64,000 nucleotides of DNA from Variovorax sp. OV329 (lineage in GTDB: Bacteria > Pseudomonadota > Gammaproteobacteria > Burkholderiales > Burkholderiaceae_C): the NCBI RefSeq assembly GCF_900114785.1, contig NZ_FOUG01000002.1, forward strand, positions 186,001 to 250,000, written 5' to 3'. The position numbers were made by a program, and so were the translations under genes. Below the pieces are notes generated by a model that was not told the DNA's origin, did no database searches, and saw nothing but the letters and a program-made list of their open reading frames with translations. Below, piece by piece: positions 1 to 9,138 of the stretch. How positions within the stretch are numbered: the stretch's first letter is position 1; each line of letters opens with the position of its first letter.

Positions 1-1327
1 CGGCCGCCAGGAAGGGCAAGGGGATGCTCCACACCGCCACCCACAGCAGCCAGCGCCAGCGGTCCAGCCTGCGCATGGCCGACAACACGAAGAAGGTGCC
101 CGTGAGCAGGATGAAGAAGATGCCCAGGCCCACCATGATGCGGAAGCTCCAGAACAGCGGCGCCACCGGCGGCACCGTGTCCCAGGCGGCCTGCTTGATC
201 TGCGCGTCGGTCGCATCGCGCGGGTCGTCCACGTAGCGCTTGAGCAGCAGCGCGTAGCCCATGTCGCCGCCGTGCTCCTCGAAGGTGGCCTTCGCGTCCG
301 GCGGGATGTTGGCGGTGCTGCCGGCATCGCGGATGCGCTGCAGCGCCTCGTAGCCCAGCAGGCCGCTGCGCACGCGTTCCTCGGCGCGCTTCTCCAGCTC
401 GTCGATGCCGGGAATCACGGTGTCCAGCGAGCGCGTGCCGATGAGGCCCATCGCCCATGGCACGTGCACGGCGAAGTGCGTCTCGCGCGAGGCCTGGTCG
501 GGAAAGCCGAAGACGGTGAAGGCGGCCGGCGGCGGCTCGGTCTCCCACATGGCTTCGATGGCGGCCAGTTTCATCTTCTGGTGTTCCGTCGTCATGTAGC
601 CGCTCTCGTCGCCCAGCACCACCACCGACAGCGCGGCGGCCAGGCCGAAGGAGGCGGCCACCGTCATCGAGCGCCGGGCCAGCTCCAGGTGCCGGCCCTT
701 GAGCACGTACCAGGCCGACACGCCCAGCACGAAGATCGCGGCCGTCACGTAGCCGGCCGAGACCGTGTGCACGAACTTGGCCTGCGCCACCGGGTTGGTC
801 AGCACCGCGGCGAAGTCGGTTACCTCCATGCGCATGGTCTGCGGGTTGAAGGCGGCGCCCACCGGGTTCTGCATCCAGCCGTTGGCGATCAGGATCCACA
901 GCGCCGAGAAGTTGGAACCCAGCGCCACCGCCCAGGTGGTGATCAGGTGGCCCACCTTGGACATGCGGTCCCAGCCGAAGAAGAACAGGCCGACAAACGT
1001 GGCCTCGAGGAAGAAGGCCATCAGCCCCTCGATGGCCAGCGGCGCGCCGAATACGTCGCCCACGTAGTGGCTGTAGTAGGACCAGTTCATGCCGAACTGG
1101 AACTCCATCACGATGCCCGTGGCCACGCCCATGGCGAAGTTGATGCCGAAGAGCACGCCCCAGAACTTGGTCATGTCGCGCCAGATGCTGCGCCCGGTCA
1201 TCACGTAGACCGTCTCCATGATGGCCAGGATGATCGACAGCCCCAGCGTGAGCGGAACGAACAGGAAGTGATAGAGCGCTGTCGTTGCAAACTGCAATCG
1301 TGACAACGCGACGATGTCGAGATCCAT
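1..1327 (-). CDS. cydA: Cytochrome bd ubiquinol oxidase subunit I (partial, C-terminus off the left edge)
   Basis: Quinol-oxidising haem subunit of the cytochrome bd terminal oxidase, in the inner membrane. 442 codons are visible; the E. coli protein is about 520 residues, so roughly 80 C-terminal residues are missing. The N-terminus has the haem-ligand histidine in ALYHFLFVPLTLG (His20). Further on come the VMEFQFGMNW segment with the conserved acidic residue, the His of KFVHTVSAGYVT and the Met of FWSFRIMVG, all diagnostic of CydA. The start at 1327 is preceded by AAGGAA at good spacing. It lies 48 bases after cydC in the same direction; cydB would be expected just beyond the window edge. 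The family is a high-affinity oxidase used at low oxygen. Confidence 0.97.
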   Translation of the reverse strand, partial: MDLDIVALSRLQFATTALYHFLFVPLTLGLSIILAIMETVYVMTGRSIWRDMTKFWGVLFGINFAMGVATGIVMEFQFGMNWSYYSHYVGDVFGAPLAIEGLMAFFLEATFVGLFFFGWDRMSKVGHLITTWAVALGSNFSALWILIANGWMQNPVGAAFNPQTMRMEVTDFAAVLTNPVAQAKFVHTVSAGYVTAAIFVLGVSAWYVLKGRHLELARRSMTVAASFGLAAALSVVVLGDESGYMTTEHQKMKLAAIEAMWETEPPPAAFTVFGFPDQASRETHFAVHVPWAMGLIGTRSLDTVIPGIDELEKRAEERVRSGLLGYEALQRIRDAGSTANIPPDAKATFEEHGGDMGYALLLKRYVDDPRDATDAQIKQAAWDTVPPVAPLFWSFRIMVGLGIFFILLTGTFFVLSAMRRLDRWRWLLWVAVWSIPLPFLAA

Positions 1328-1375
1328 GGGGTTCCTTTCTTCTCCTGTGAGGGCTTGCGCCCGATCAGTGATTCG

Positions 1376-3091
1376 TCAGTCCGGTCTGAGCTCGCGCAGC
1401 GCCGCCTCGAAGCCGGGCGTGCCGCGCCGATGATCTGCAACCACGATTCCCCCTCGCATGCACAGCAGCCGGTCGGCCAGCGCCGCCTCGCGCCGCAGGT
1501 GGGTCGCGACGACGAGGCTGCGCCGCTGCCGCTGCGCCTCATGGCCAAGACGCTCGAGCACGTCTTGCGCGGTGCGAGTGTCCAATCCTTCGCTCGGTTC
1601 GTCCAGTAGCCACAAGGGGGTGTCTTTTCTCAGCAGCAGGCGCGCCAGGGCGAGCCGGCGCGCCTGCCCGCCCGACAGGCCGAGGCCGCCCTCGCCCAGA
1701 CGGGTGCCCAGGCCCTGCGGCATGGCGTGCACGTCCTCTGCCAGTCCCGCGTCCTGCAGCGCCTGCCACAGGCGCGCATCGTCGGCGTTTTCATCGGCCA
1801 GCCGCAGGTTGCCGCGGACGTCGTCCTGGAAGAGTTCGCTGCGCTGCGTGAGCCAGCAGGCAGGCAGCGCCTTCAGCGTGCCGCCGCGCGGATGCAGCTC
1901 GCCGGCGATGGCCGCGAGCACGGTCGACTTGCCGGCACCGCTGGCACCGACGATCGCAACGCGCTCGCCCTTCTCCAGGCAAAGGTCGAAGCCGGCAACG
2001 GCCGGAAGCGCGCTGCCTGCATGCGCGAGCACCAGCCCTACGCATTGCGCTGCGATGCCGGCCTCCGGCGAAGCGGGCGTGGTCGCTTCGGCTTGCGGCA
2101 GTTTCAGGCGCGGCGCGATGCGGCGCACGGCGAGCAGGCTGCGACCCAGTTCGACGGCACCGCGCCGCAATGCAGCAAAGGGCTCCATCGCGGCCAGCGA
2201 CAGCAGCACCAGCAAGGCGGCCACTGGGGCGCCGATGCGCCCGGCGTCCACCAGCCAGGCGGCGGCCATCAGTGAACCGGAGAGCAGCAACGCGCTGCCG
2301 GCGCCCCAAGCCCAACCCGCGCGGGCTTCCAGGCGATGCAGTTCAGTCTCGGCGCGCAGCAGGCGCGCATCGGCGCGGGCCACTGCCTCGCATTGCGCAT
2401 CGATGCGCCCGGCCATCACGAGTTCCGTCTGGCCCGCCACCAGGTCCACCACGCGCTCACGCAGGCGCTCCAGCGCGAGGCCGCGCCGCATCGATGCGCG
2501 CCGCGCGCGCAACGCCGTCAGCACCGCGATGCCCGCGCCGCACAGCAGCAGCCACAGCACCACGGCCCCGCCCACCCATGCAGCGGCGAACACGCCGAAG
2601 GCCACTGCGGCCAGCAGGGCGGCGCCCAGCGCCGACAGGGCGGGCACCATGACGCGCAGGTAAAGCGACTCCAACGCATCGATGTCAGCGGTCAGGCGGA
2701 ACAGCAGCCGCGCAGGACGTGCATGCAGCCGTCGCGCTGCCTCGGGCTGTGCCCAGCCCCTGAAGAGTTGTTCGCGCAGGCCCGCGGTGACCGACAGCGT
2801 CGCATCGTGCGTCAACAGCCGCTCGCCGTAGCGCGAGGCTGTACGGCCGATGGCCAGCAGCCGGATGCCGGCCGAAGGCATGAAGACGTCGAACACGATG
2901 GCAGTGGCCGCCTGCAGGCCGGCCAATGCGGTGGCGGCGATGAACCAGCCGGAGAGCCCAAGCAGCGCCATGCCCGCCAGCACCGTCAGCAGCGCGAGGC
3001 CGGCGCCGAGCGCGAGCGTGCGTGGCTGCGCCTGCAGGCAGGCGCGCAGTACCGTCCTCACTTCGCCGGCATGCAGTTCAGGCGAGCGCAT
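1376..3091 (-). CDS. cydC: Thiol reductant ABC exporter subunit CydC
   Basis: Half of the heterodimeric CydDC ABC exporter, which in E. coli exports glutathione/cysteine and is needed to assemble cytochrome bd. The 571 residues show an N-terminal transmembrane domain (about 25-300) and a C-terminal ATPase. Walker A is GASGAGKS at 382-389, the signature LSGGQ at 472-476, Walker B WLLDEP at 494-499 and the switch His at 531. All ATPase motifs look intact. The start codon overlaps the end of cydD by 14 bases, which suggests translational coupling, and cydA follows. Confidence 0.95.
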   Translation of the reverse strand: MRSPELHAGEVRTVLRACLQAQPRTLALGAGLALLTVLAGMALLGLSGWFIAATALAGLQAATAIVFDVFMPSAGIRLLAIGRTASRYGERLLTHDATLSVTAGLREQLFRGWAQPEAARRLHARPARLLFRLTADIDALESLYLRVMVPALSALGAALLAAVAFGVFAAAWVGGAVVLWLLLCGAGIAVLTALRARRASMRRGLALERLRERVVDLVAGQTELVMAGRIDAQCEAVARADARLLRAETELHRLEARAGWAWGAGSALLLSGSLMAAAWLVDAGRIGAPVAALLVLLSLAAMEPFAALRRGAVELGRSLLAVRRIAPRLKLPQAEATTPASPEAGIAAQCVGLVLAHAGSALPAVAGFDLCLEKGERVAIVGASGAGKSTVLAAIAGELHPRGGTLKALPACWLTQRSELFQDDVRGNLRLADENADDARLWQALQDAGLAEDVHAMPQGLGTRLGEGGLGLSGGQARRLALARLLLRKDTPLWLLDEPSEGLDTRTAQDVLERLGHEAQRQRRSLVVATHLRREAALADRLLCMRGGIVVADHRRGTPGFEAALRELRPD

Positions 3092-4793
3092 CCGCGGCCT
3101 CCTTTCTCAGCGATTGCGCCGCGGCACCCAGGTGGATCACGCGGTCCATGCGCGCGGCCAGGACCGGGTCGTGCGTGGCGACGATGAGCGTCCTGCCTTG
3201 CGCAAGCGCAAGCAGCGATTCGCTCACGTGTCGCGCGGTCTCGCTGTCGAGGTGCGCGGTGGGCTCGTCGACCAGCAGCAGGTCGGCATGATCGGCGCGC
3301 ACCGCCAGGCGGGCCAGCGCCAGGCGCAGGGCTTCACCGCCCGAAAGGCCCAGCCCACCCTCCCCCACCGCAGCCGCGGGATGGGCCTGATCCACCCGCT
3401 GCAGCCCTGCATCGCGCAGGGCCTGCTGCACGCGGGTGCGTGAGGCCTGGGGGTCGGCCAGCGCCACGTTGGCATGCACCGTGCCGGCGAACACATGCGG
3501 CCGCTGGCCCATCCAGGCCATGCGCTGGCGCAGTTGCGCGGCGCTGCCGTCGTCCAATCGGATGCCGCCGATCTCGATGCGGCCCGAGCGCGGCGGCATC
3601 AGCCCCGCGATCAGCGCGAGAAGGCTCGACTTGCCGCAGCCGCTGGGGCCGAAGAGCGCCACCTGCTCGCCCGGTGCAATGGCCATCGACATGGCGTCCA
3701 GCACATTCTCGGCTTCGCGATGCGCAAGCCGCACATCGTGCAGAACGACACCGGGCGGCGCGCCTTGCGCGACCGCTGCGGGCGAGGTCGCCAGCGCAGC
3801 GCCGGGCAAGGGCTCGGCGCCCTGGGTGCTGTGCCGGATTGCGGCCAGCGCAGCTTCGCCCGCGGCGCGGTCATGCCACACCGCCGACAGCTCGCGCAGG
3901 GGCTCGAAGAAGGCCGGGGCCAGCAGCAGGATGAACAGGCCCTCGCCCAGGTCCAGCTGGCCATGCCAGGTACCGAAGGGCAGTTGGCCCAGCAGGTGGA
4001 AGCCCACGTAGACCGCCACCATCGCCACGCCCAGCGCGGAGAACAGTTCCAGCACGGCGGAAGACAGGAAGGCGATGCGCAGCACCGCCATCGTGCGTTC
4101 CTGCAGCGCGCGGGCCGTTTCGCGCAGGCGCGTCGCGGTGGCATCGACCGCGCCCAAGGCGCGCAGGCTGGCCAGGCCGCGCAGACGGTCGAGCAAGAAG
4201 GCGTTCATGCCGCCCTGCTCCAGCATCTGCGCCTCGCTGGCGGCCTTGGCACGCCAGCCGACGATGGCCATGAACAACGGGATCAGCGGCGCCGCAAGCG
4301 CCAGCACCAGCGCGGCCGTCCACGAAAACCACAACACGCAGGCGAGGATCGCCAGGGGTACCAGCCTCATCTTCCATTGCGCCGGCTGGTAGCGGGTGAG
4401 AAAGGGCAGCAGCGCATCGGCCTGCTCGGCCACCAGGCTGGCTGCGGCGCCCGAGGCGGGCCGCGCCAGGTCCAGGGGCGAGCGCGCCGCGAGGGCGCGG
4501 GCCAGTTGCACGCGCAAGTCGCTCAGCAGGCTGCGCGCCTGGCCGAACACCAGGCGGGACCCCACCGCTTCGCAGGCCGCGCGCAGCAGGCCCAGCGCCA
4601 GCACGCCTGCGGCGGGGGGCCAGGCGGCGCCCAGGCCGCGCCCGTTCGCCATGCCCTGCACTGCCATTGCGATCAACGCGGCCTGCGCCGTCCACAGCAA
4701 GGCGGCAATCACCTGCAGGCCGGCACCGGACGGCAGGCGCCGCGTCCAGCGGCGAAGCGTTTGCACGGCAGGGAGGTCTTGCGAGGTAGCCAA
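3078..4793 (-). CDS. cydD: Thiol reductant ABC exporter subunit CydD
   Basis: Partner of CydC in the inner-membrane thiol exporter needed for cytochrome bd maturation. 571 residues: a transmembrane domain at about 25-300, Walker A GPSGCGKS at 382-389, signature LSGGE at 483-487, Walker B LLLVDE at 505-510 and switch His541. The longest frame starts with TTG at 4793 behind only a weak AAGAA; there is no ATG close by, so the exact start is uncertain. It is the first gene of a cydD-cydC-cydA unit. A dyad-symmetric element lies directly upstream. Confidence 0.93.
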   Translation of the reverse strand: MATSQDLPAVQTLRRWTRRLPSGAGLQVIAALLWTAQAALIAMAVQGMANGRGLGAAWPPAAGVLALGLLRAACEAVGSRLVFGQARSLLSDLRVQLARALAARSPLDLARPASGAAASLVAEQADALLPFLTRYQPAQWKMRLVPLAILACVLWFSWTAALVLALAAPLIPLFMAIVGWRAKAASEAQMLEQGGMNAFLLDRLRGLASLRALGAVDATATRLRETARALQERTMAVLRIAFLSSAVLELFSALGVAMVAVYVGFHLLGQLPFGTWHGQLDLGEGLFILLLAPAFFEPLRELSAVWHDRAAGEAALAAIRHSTQGAEPLPGAALATSPAAVAQGAPPGVVLHDVRLAHREAENVLDAMSMAIAPGEQVALFGPSGCGKSSLLALIAGLMPPRSGRIEIGGIRLDDGSAAQLRQRMAWMGQRPHVFAGTVHANVALADPQASRTRVQQALRDAGLQRVDQAHPAAAVGEGGLGLSGGEALRLALARLAVRADHADLLLVDEPTAHLDSETARHVSESLLALAQGRTLIVATHDPVLAARMDRVIHLGAAAQSLRKEAADALA

Positions 4794-5028
4794 GGTTTCT
4801 TGAACTTTCAGGTTTTTCTGAAATTACGCGAAATCATACATGGCGCGCCAATACCCCGGCGCAGCAACGGCATCGGTTCGGCGACCTGGCATGCGTCAGC
4901 GCAAGCCACCCCCGCAGCGGCCGGGCCATTGTGCGCACGGGCGCGCAGACCGTGTGACATGCACAGCGGTCCAGTCGGCTATTGGCTTGCGAAAGTCGGA
5001 TTCGGGCCGAGAATGCGGCCCCCCGCGC
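4794..5028 (-). promoter_or_regulatory. cydD upstream region with a dyad (TTTCAG-N6-CTGAAA)
   Basis: This 235-base gap between the acyltransferase and cydD holds no gene. On the minus strand it contains TATGAT, a good -10 candidate, at about 4836-4841. Closer to the start is a perfect 6-bp inverted repeat, TTTCAG at 4806-4811 and CTGAAA at 4818-4823. A repressor or activator site for the cyd operon is an inference. I could not see a convincing FNR-type TTGAT-N4-ATCAA box. Confidence 0.4.
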
Positions 5029-6192
5029 TCAGGCAGCGACGAGGGCGCCGCTGGCCAGCAGCACGGCCAGCAGCGAGAAGGTCAGGCGCCCGGTTGCGGG
5101 GCGCGATTCCACCCACCGGTGCAGCAACGTCGCTGCGCCCATCGCCAGCGCGAGCGCCGCGCCCATGGCCAGCAGGTCGATCCAGGGCGAATGCGGCCCG
5201 GCGCGCGACACCAGCGCGTTGACCAGGAGGATCACCGGGAAATGGATGAGGAACAGCGAATAGGAGATCCGCCCCAACCACATCACGGGCCGCGTCACCA
5301 GCCAGGCCGGCGGATCGGCCAGCCAGCCGCGCCGCAGCGACAGGGCCAGCAGCAAGGCGGACACCAGGGCGATGGCGATGCGGATGCGCCATTCCCAGGC
5401 CAGCGCCTCGGCGCCGATGGCCGCCAGCAGCGCCAGGGCGGCGCCCCAGCGCCAGGGGTTGCGGATGCGGCCGACCCAGAAGGCCAGCATGCCCAGCCCA
5501 TAGGAGCCGACGAAGTAGAAGGCCGTGGCGTCCAGCCCCGACTTGAGGTTGAAGGCAAACAGCGAGGCGCAGGCCAGCATCAGCACCAGCAGGGCCAGCA
5601 GCCAGGCCGCACGCACGGCCTCCAACTGCCAGCGCCGCTGCAGCCATTCGGCCAGCGACACCACCGCCAGGGCCAGCACGAAAAGCTGGAAGTCGATCGC
5701 CACGTACCAGACACCGGTGGACAGCGCCTCGTAGCCCAGCACGTCCTGCAGCAGCAGGCCATGGGCCAGCAGTTGCGAGAACACCGGCGCGGCGGGCACC
5801 ACCTCGTTGTCGAACCAGGGCCGGATGGCCGCGGCCAACAGCACGGTCACGCTCAGTGCCGCCAGGTAGGGCATGGCCAGCCGGGCGTAGCGCTGCCACA
5901 CGCGCTGCCAGTTGCCCGCGCTGGCGCGCATCACACCCTCGGGCGCAAGCGAACCCGCCGCCAGGAAGCCGGCAATGACCAGGAAAACCTGGACCGCGAG
6001 GCGGCCGTGTTCGGCCAGCCAGCCGATGAGCCGCGGCGCCAGCAGCGCAGCCGCTTCAGGCAGCGGGCCGTAGCGGCACAGGTGGTGGCCGACGATGAAC
6101 AGGCACGCAACGCCCTTGGCCGCATCGAGAAGCGGCATGCGGCCGGCCCAGGCGGCCGGCGACGGCGCGGGTTGCGCGAGAACCGCGCTCAA
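5029..6192 (-). CDS. Acyltransferase family 3 membrane protein (OafA/YrhL-like)
   Basis: 387 residues, strongly hydrophobic, with about ten predicted membrane segments. The opening LDAAKGVACLFIVGHHLCRYG is the acyltransferase-3 start region with its conserved histidine. The downstream ISYSLFLIHFPVI segment is also typical of the family. Members transfer acyl groups (often acetyl) onto sugars of surface polysaccharides, or onto other envelope molecules, at the inner membrane. The acceptor cannot be read from the sequence; there are no glycan genes nearby. Its start overlaps the stop of the upstream flavoprotein by 4 bases (ATGA), so the two are probably co-translated. Confidence 0.85.
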   Translation of the reverse strand: MSAVLAQPAPSPAAWAGRMPLLDAAKGVACLFIVGHHLCRYGPLPEAAALLAPRLIGWLAEHGRLAVQVFLVIAGFLAAGSLAPEGVMRASAGNWQRVWQRYARLAMPYLAALSVTVLLAAAIRPWFDNEVVPAAPVFSQLLAHGLLLQDVLGYEALSTGVWYVAIDFQLFVLALAVVSLAEWLQRRWQLEAVRAAWLLALLVLMLACASLFAFNLKSGLDATAFYFVGSYGLGMLAFWVGRIRNPWRWGAALALLAAIGAEALAWEWRIRIAIALVSALLLALSLRRGWLADPPAWLVTRPVMWLGRISYSLFLIHFPVILLVNALVSRAGPHSPWIDLLAMGAALALAMGAATLLHRWVESRPATGRLTFSLLAVLLASGALVAA

Positions 6193-7148
6193 AGGGCCAG
6201 GCGTTTGCGTGCCTCGAAGTATTCGCGCTTGAGCTTCTCGACGAAAGCCGCCGCGCTGGTCACTTCGGTGATGGCGCCGATGCCCTGGCCGGAACCCCAG
6301 ATGTCCTTCCAGGCCTTCTTCGCGCTTTCACCGCCGCCGAAATTCATGGTCTTCAGGTCGCCTTCGGGCAGGTTCTCCGGATCCATGCCGGCGGCGCGGA
6401 TCGAGGGTGCCAGGTAGTTGCCGTGCACGCCGGTGAAGAGGTTCGAGTAGACGATGTCATCGGAGTTGCCCTCGACGATCGCCTTCTTGTACTCGTCGCT
6501 GGCACGGGCCTCGTGCGTGGCGATGAAGGCCGTGCCGATGTAGCCGAAGTCCGCGCCCATGGCCTGCGCGGCGAGCACCGCACCGCCCGTGGCGATGGCG
6601 CCGCTCAGCGCGACCGGACCGTCGAACCACTGGCGGATCTCGTGGATGAGGGCAAAGGGGCTCTTCACGCCCGCATGGCCGCCGGCACCAGCCGCCACGG
6701 CGATGATGCCGTCGGCGCCCTTCTCGATCGCCTTCTTCGCGAAGGCGTTGTTGATCACGTCGTGCAGCGTCACGCCGCCGTAGCTGTGCACCGCCTCGTT
6801 GACGTCGGTACGCGCGCCCAGCGAGGTGATGACGATCGGCACCTTGTACTTCACGACCATCTCCATGTCGTGCTGCAGGCGGTCATTGCTCTTGTGCACG
6901 ATCTGGTTGATGGCGAAAGGCGCGGCCGGCTTGTCCGGGTTGGCCTTGTTGTAGGCGGCCAGTTCTTCCGTGATCTCCGCGAGCCAGTCTTCCAGCTGCG
7001 ATGCCGGGCGCGCGTTGAGCGCGGGCATGGACCCCACCACCCCGGCCTTGCACTGTGCAATGACGAGCTTGGGGTTGCTGATGATGAAGAGCGGCGAACC
7101 GATGATGGGCAGCGGCAGGTTCGCGAGCACGGGCGGCAGCTTGGACAT
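6189..7148 (-). CDS. NAD(P)H-dependent flavin oxidoreductase / nitronate monooxygenase-like
   Basis: FMN-dependent TIM-barrel enzyme of the 2-nitropropane dioxygenase family, 319 residues and presumably cytosolic. The N-terminus runs into PIIGSPLFIISNPKLV. The centre has IIAVAAGAGGHAG, the family's phosphate-binding glycine motif with histidine, followed by ALSGAIATGGAVLAAQAMGAD. Relatives oxidise alkyl nitronates or act as quinone/enoyl reductases, and the substrate here is unknown. A CGGAGA ribosome site sits just before the ATG. The 4-base overlap with the acyltransferase gene is structural and does not by itself show a shared pathway. Confidence 0.88.
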   Translation of the reverse strand: MSKLPPVLANLPLPIIGSPLFIISNPKLVIAQCKAGVVGSMPALNARPASQLEDWLAEITEELAAYNKANPDKPAAPFAINQIVHKSNDRLQHDMEMVVKYKVPIVITSLGARTDVNEAVHSYGGVTLHDVINNAFAKKAIEKGADGIIAVAAGAGGHAGVKSPFALIHEIRQWFDGPVALSGAIATGGAVLAAQAMGADFGYIGTAFIATHEARASDEYKKAIVEGNSDDIVYSNLFTGVHGNYLAPSIRAAGMDPENLPEGDLKTMNFGGGESAKKAWKDIWGSGQGIGAITEVTSAAAFVEKLKREYFEARKRLAL

Positions 7149-7264
7149 GAAGTCTCCGAAAGGGGAAAAACTGGATGGAGGTTTATATGTTTCGAGACGG
7201 GCGGCACCAGTGCTTTTTGTGACAGGCGCCGCCGCCCTTTTCTGCGCCCGCGAGGGGCATGGCC

Positions 7265-9055
7265 TCAGAAGGCCTCGACCGGCAGCGCCGTGACGCTGGC
7301 CGCACCCTCGACGATGCTGTGCGCGGCGGCCGGCACGCCGTTGAGGATGTGCTCGGCGTAGAAGCGCGCCGTGACGGCCTTGGCCTTCATGAAGCTCACG
7401 TCCTGGCCATCGGCGGCCAGCTTCTGCGCGATGAGCAGCGAGCGGGCCAACTGCCAGCCGGCCACCAGCTTGCCGGCGGCCATCAGGTAGGGCACGCTGC
7501 CCGCGAACACCGCGTTGGGCGAGGCCTTGGTCTGGCCGGCCACGAACTCGACGATCTTCACGAAGGCTTCGCGTGCGGCGCTCAGTTGCTTGAGCACGGC
7601 CTTGGCGTCATCGCTGCCCTGCTCGGCCAGCTCGGCCTCGGTCTTCTTCACCTGCTCGGCGATGGCCTTGGCCACCTGGCCGCCGTCGCGCGCGGTCTTG
7701 CGGCCCACCAGGTCGTTGGCCTGGATGGCGGTGGTGCCTTCGTAGATGGTGAGGATCTTCGCGTCGCGCAGGTACTGCGCCGCGCCGGTCTCCTCGATGA
7801 AGCCCATGCCGCCGTGCACCTGCACGCCCAGCGAGGTCACGTCCAGGCTCATCTCGGTGCTGTAGCCCTTGACCAGCGGCACCATGAATTCGTAGAAGGC
7901 CTGGTTCTGCTTGCGCACCTCGCCGTCCGGATGATGGTGCGCCGCGTCGTAGGCGGCGGCGGCCACGGTGGCCATGGCGCGGCAGCCCTCGATGTGGGCG
8001 CGCATGGTCATCAGCATGCGCTTCACGTCGGGGTGATGGATGATGGCCGCGCTGGCGTTGATGGAGCCGTCCACCGGACGGCTCTGCACGCGATCCTTCG
8101 CGTAGGCCACCGCCTTCTGGTAGGCGCGCTCGGCCACCGCGATGCCCTGCATGCCCACCGCGTAGCGGGCCGAGTTCATCATGATGAACATGTACTCCAG
8201 GCCGCGGTTCTCCTCGCCCACCAGGTAGCCGATGGCGCCGCCGTGGTCGCCGTACTGCAGCACGGCGGTGGGCGAGGCCTTGATGCCCAGCTTGTGCTCG
8301 ATGCTCACGCAGTGCACGTCGTTGCGCGCGCCCAGCGAGCCGTCCTTGTTCACCATGAACTTGGGCACCACGAACAGGCTGATGCCCTTCACGCCTTCGG
8401 GCGCGCCGGCCACGCGGGCCAGCACCAGGTGCACGATGTTCTCTGCCATGTCGTGCTCGCCGTACGTGATGAAGATCTTCGTGCCGAAGACCTTGTACGT
8501 GCCGTCCGGCAGCGGCTCGGCCCGGCTGCGTACCAGCGACAGGTCGCTGCCGGCCTGCGGCTCGGTCAGGTTCATGGTGCCGGTCCACTGGCCGGTGACC
8601 AGCTTCTCCAGGTACACGGCCTTGAGCTCGTCGGAGCCAGCCGTGAGCAGCGCCTCGGTGGCACCGTCGGACAGCAGCGGGCACAGGGCAAAGCTCAGGT
8701 TGGCCGAGTTGAGCATCTCCAGGCAGGCCGCGCCGATGGTCTTGGGCAGGCCCTGGCCGCCGAAGTCGACCGGATGCTGCAGGCCCTGCCAGCCGCCGGC
8801 GGCGTACTGTGCAAAGGCTTCCTTGAAGCCGGGGGTGGTGGTGACCACGCCGTCCTTGAGCGAGGACGGGTTGCGGTCGCCCTCGACGTTCAGCGGGGCA
8901 ACCACGCCCTCGTTGAACTTGGCGCATTCCTCGAGCACGGCTTGCGCGGTCTCCAGTCCGGAATCCTCGAAAACGGGCATCTGGGCGATCTGGTCGATGC
9001 GGGCGAGGTGCTCGATGTCGAACAGCATGTCCTTGAGCGGGGCGGTGTAACTCAT
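7265..9055 (-). CDS. Acyl-CoA dehydrogenase (long form with C-terminal extension)
   Basis: FAD enzyme making the alpha-beta double bond in acyl-CoA during fatty acid or related acid oxidation; electrons pass to ETF. The 596 residues are about 200 longer than short acyl-CoA dehydrogenases. The C-terminal extra region follows the core, as in the 3-methylmercaptopropionyl-CoA dehydrogenase/FadE-like group. Visible motifs are MNLTEPQAGSD (about 161-171), FAD/substrate loop; GVQVHGGMGFIEE; and YEGTTAIQANDL with the presumed catalytic Glu439. AGGAGGAGACACATC precedes the ATG. etfB and etfA lie immediately upstream in the same direction, consistent with electron delivery, but an intrinsic terminator separates them. 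Confidence 0.93.
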   Translation of the reverse strand: MSYTAPLKDMLFDIEHLARIDQIAQMPVFEDSGLETAQAVLEECAKFNEGVVAPLNVEGDRNPSSLKDGVVTTTPGFKEAFAQYAAGGWQGLQHPVDFGGQGLPKTIGAACLEMLNSANLSFALCPLLSDGATEALLTAGSDELKAVYLEKLVTGQWTGTMNLTEPQAGSDLSLVRSRAEPLPDGTYKVFGTKIFITYGEHDMAENIVHLVLARVAGAPEGVKGISLFVVPKFMVNKDGSLGARNDVHCVSIEHKLGIKASPTAVLQYGDHGGAIGYLVGEENRGLEYMFIMMNSARYAVGMQGIAVAERAYQKAVAYAKDRVQSRPVDGSINASAAIIHHPDVKRMLMTMRAHIEGCRAMATVAAAAYDAAHHHPDGEVRKQNQAFYEFMVPLVKGYSTEMSLDVTSLGVQVHGGMGFIEETGAAQYLRDAKILTIYEGTTAIQANDLVGRKTARDGGQVAKAIAEQVKKTEAELAEQGSDDAKAVLKQLSAAREAFVKIVEFVAGQTKASPNAVFAGSVPYLMAAGKLVAGWQLARSLLIAQKLAADGQDVSFMKAKAVTARFYAEHILNGVPAAAHSIVEGAASVTALPVEAF

Positions 9056-9085
9056 GATGTGTCTCCTCCTGGGTGCAGATACGAA

Positions 9086-9109
9086 AAAGGCATCGCGAAC
9101 GATGCCTCT
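9086..9109 (-). terminator. Intrinsic terminator between etfA and the acyl-CoA dehydrogenase
   Basis: Read on the minus strand, an 8-bp perfect stem (AGGCATCG / CGATGCCT) closes a TTCG tetraloop and is followed by a run of five T. It starts 29 bases after the etfA stop and ends only 30 bases before the acyl-CoA dehydrogenase start. The dehydrogenase must therefore depend on read-through or on a promoter overlapping this hairpin. Confidence 0.85.
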
Positions 9110-9138
9110 TGTGGCTTCAGCGTGTGAACGCCTCTTCT

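Noticed and set aside
272..1303. Plus-strand 343-codon frame opposite cydA
   Set aside because: His/Arg/Gly-rich shadow of the cydA codons; no motif, and the minus strand codes clearly for CydA.
7259..9127. Plus-strand 622-codon frame opposite the acyl-CoA dehydrogenase
   Set aside because: Antisense shadow in high-GC DNA; the dehydrogenase motifs are on the minus strand.
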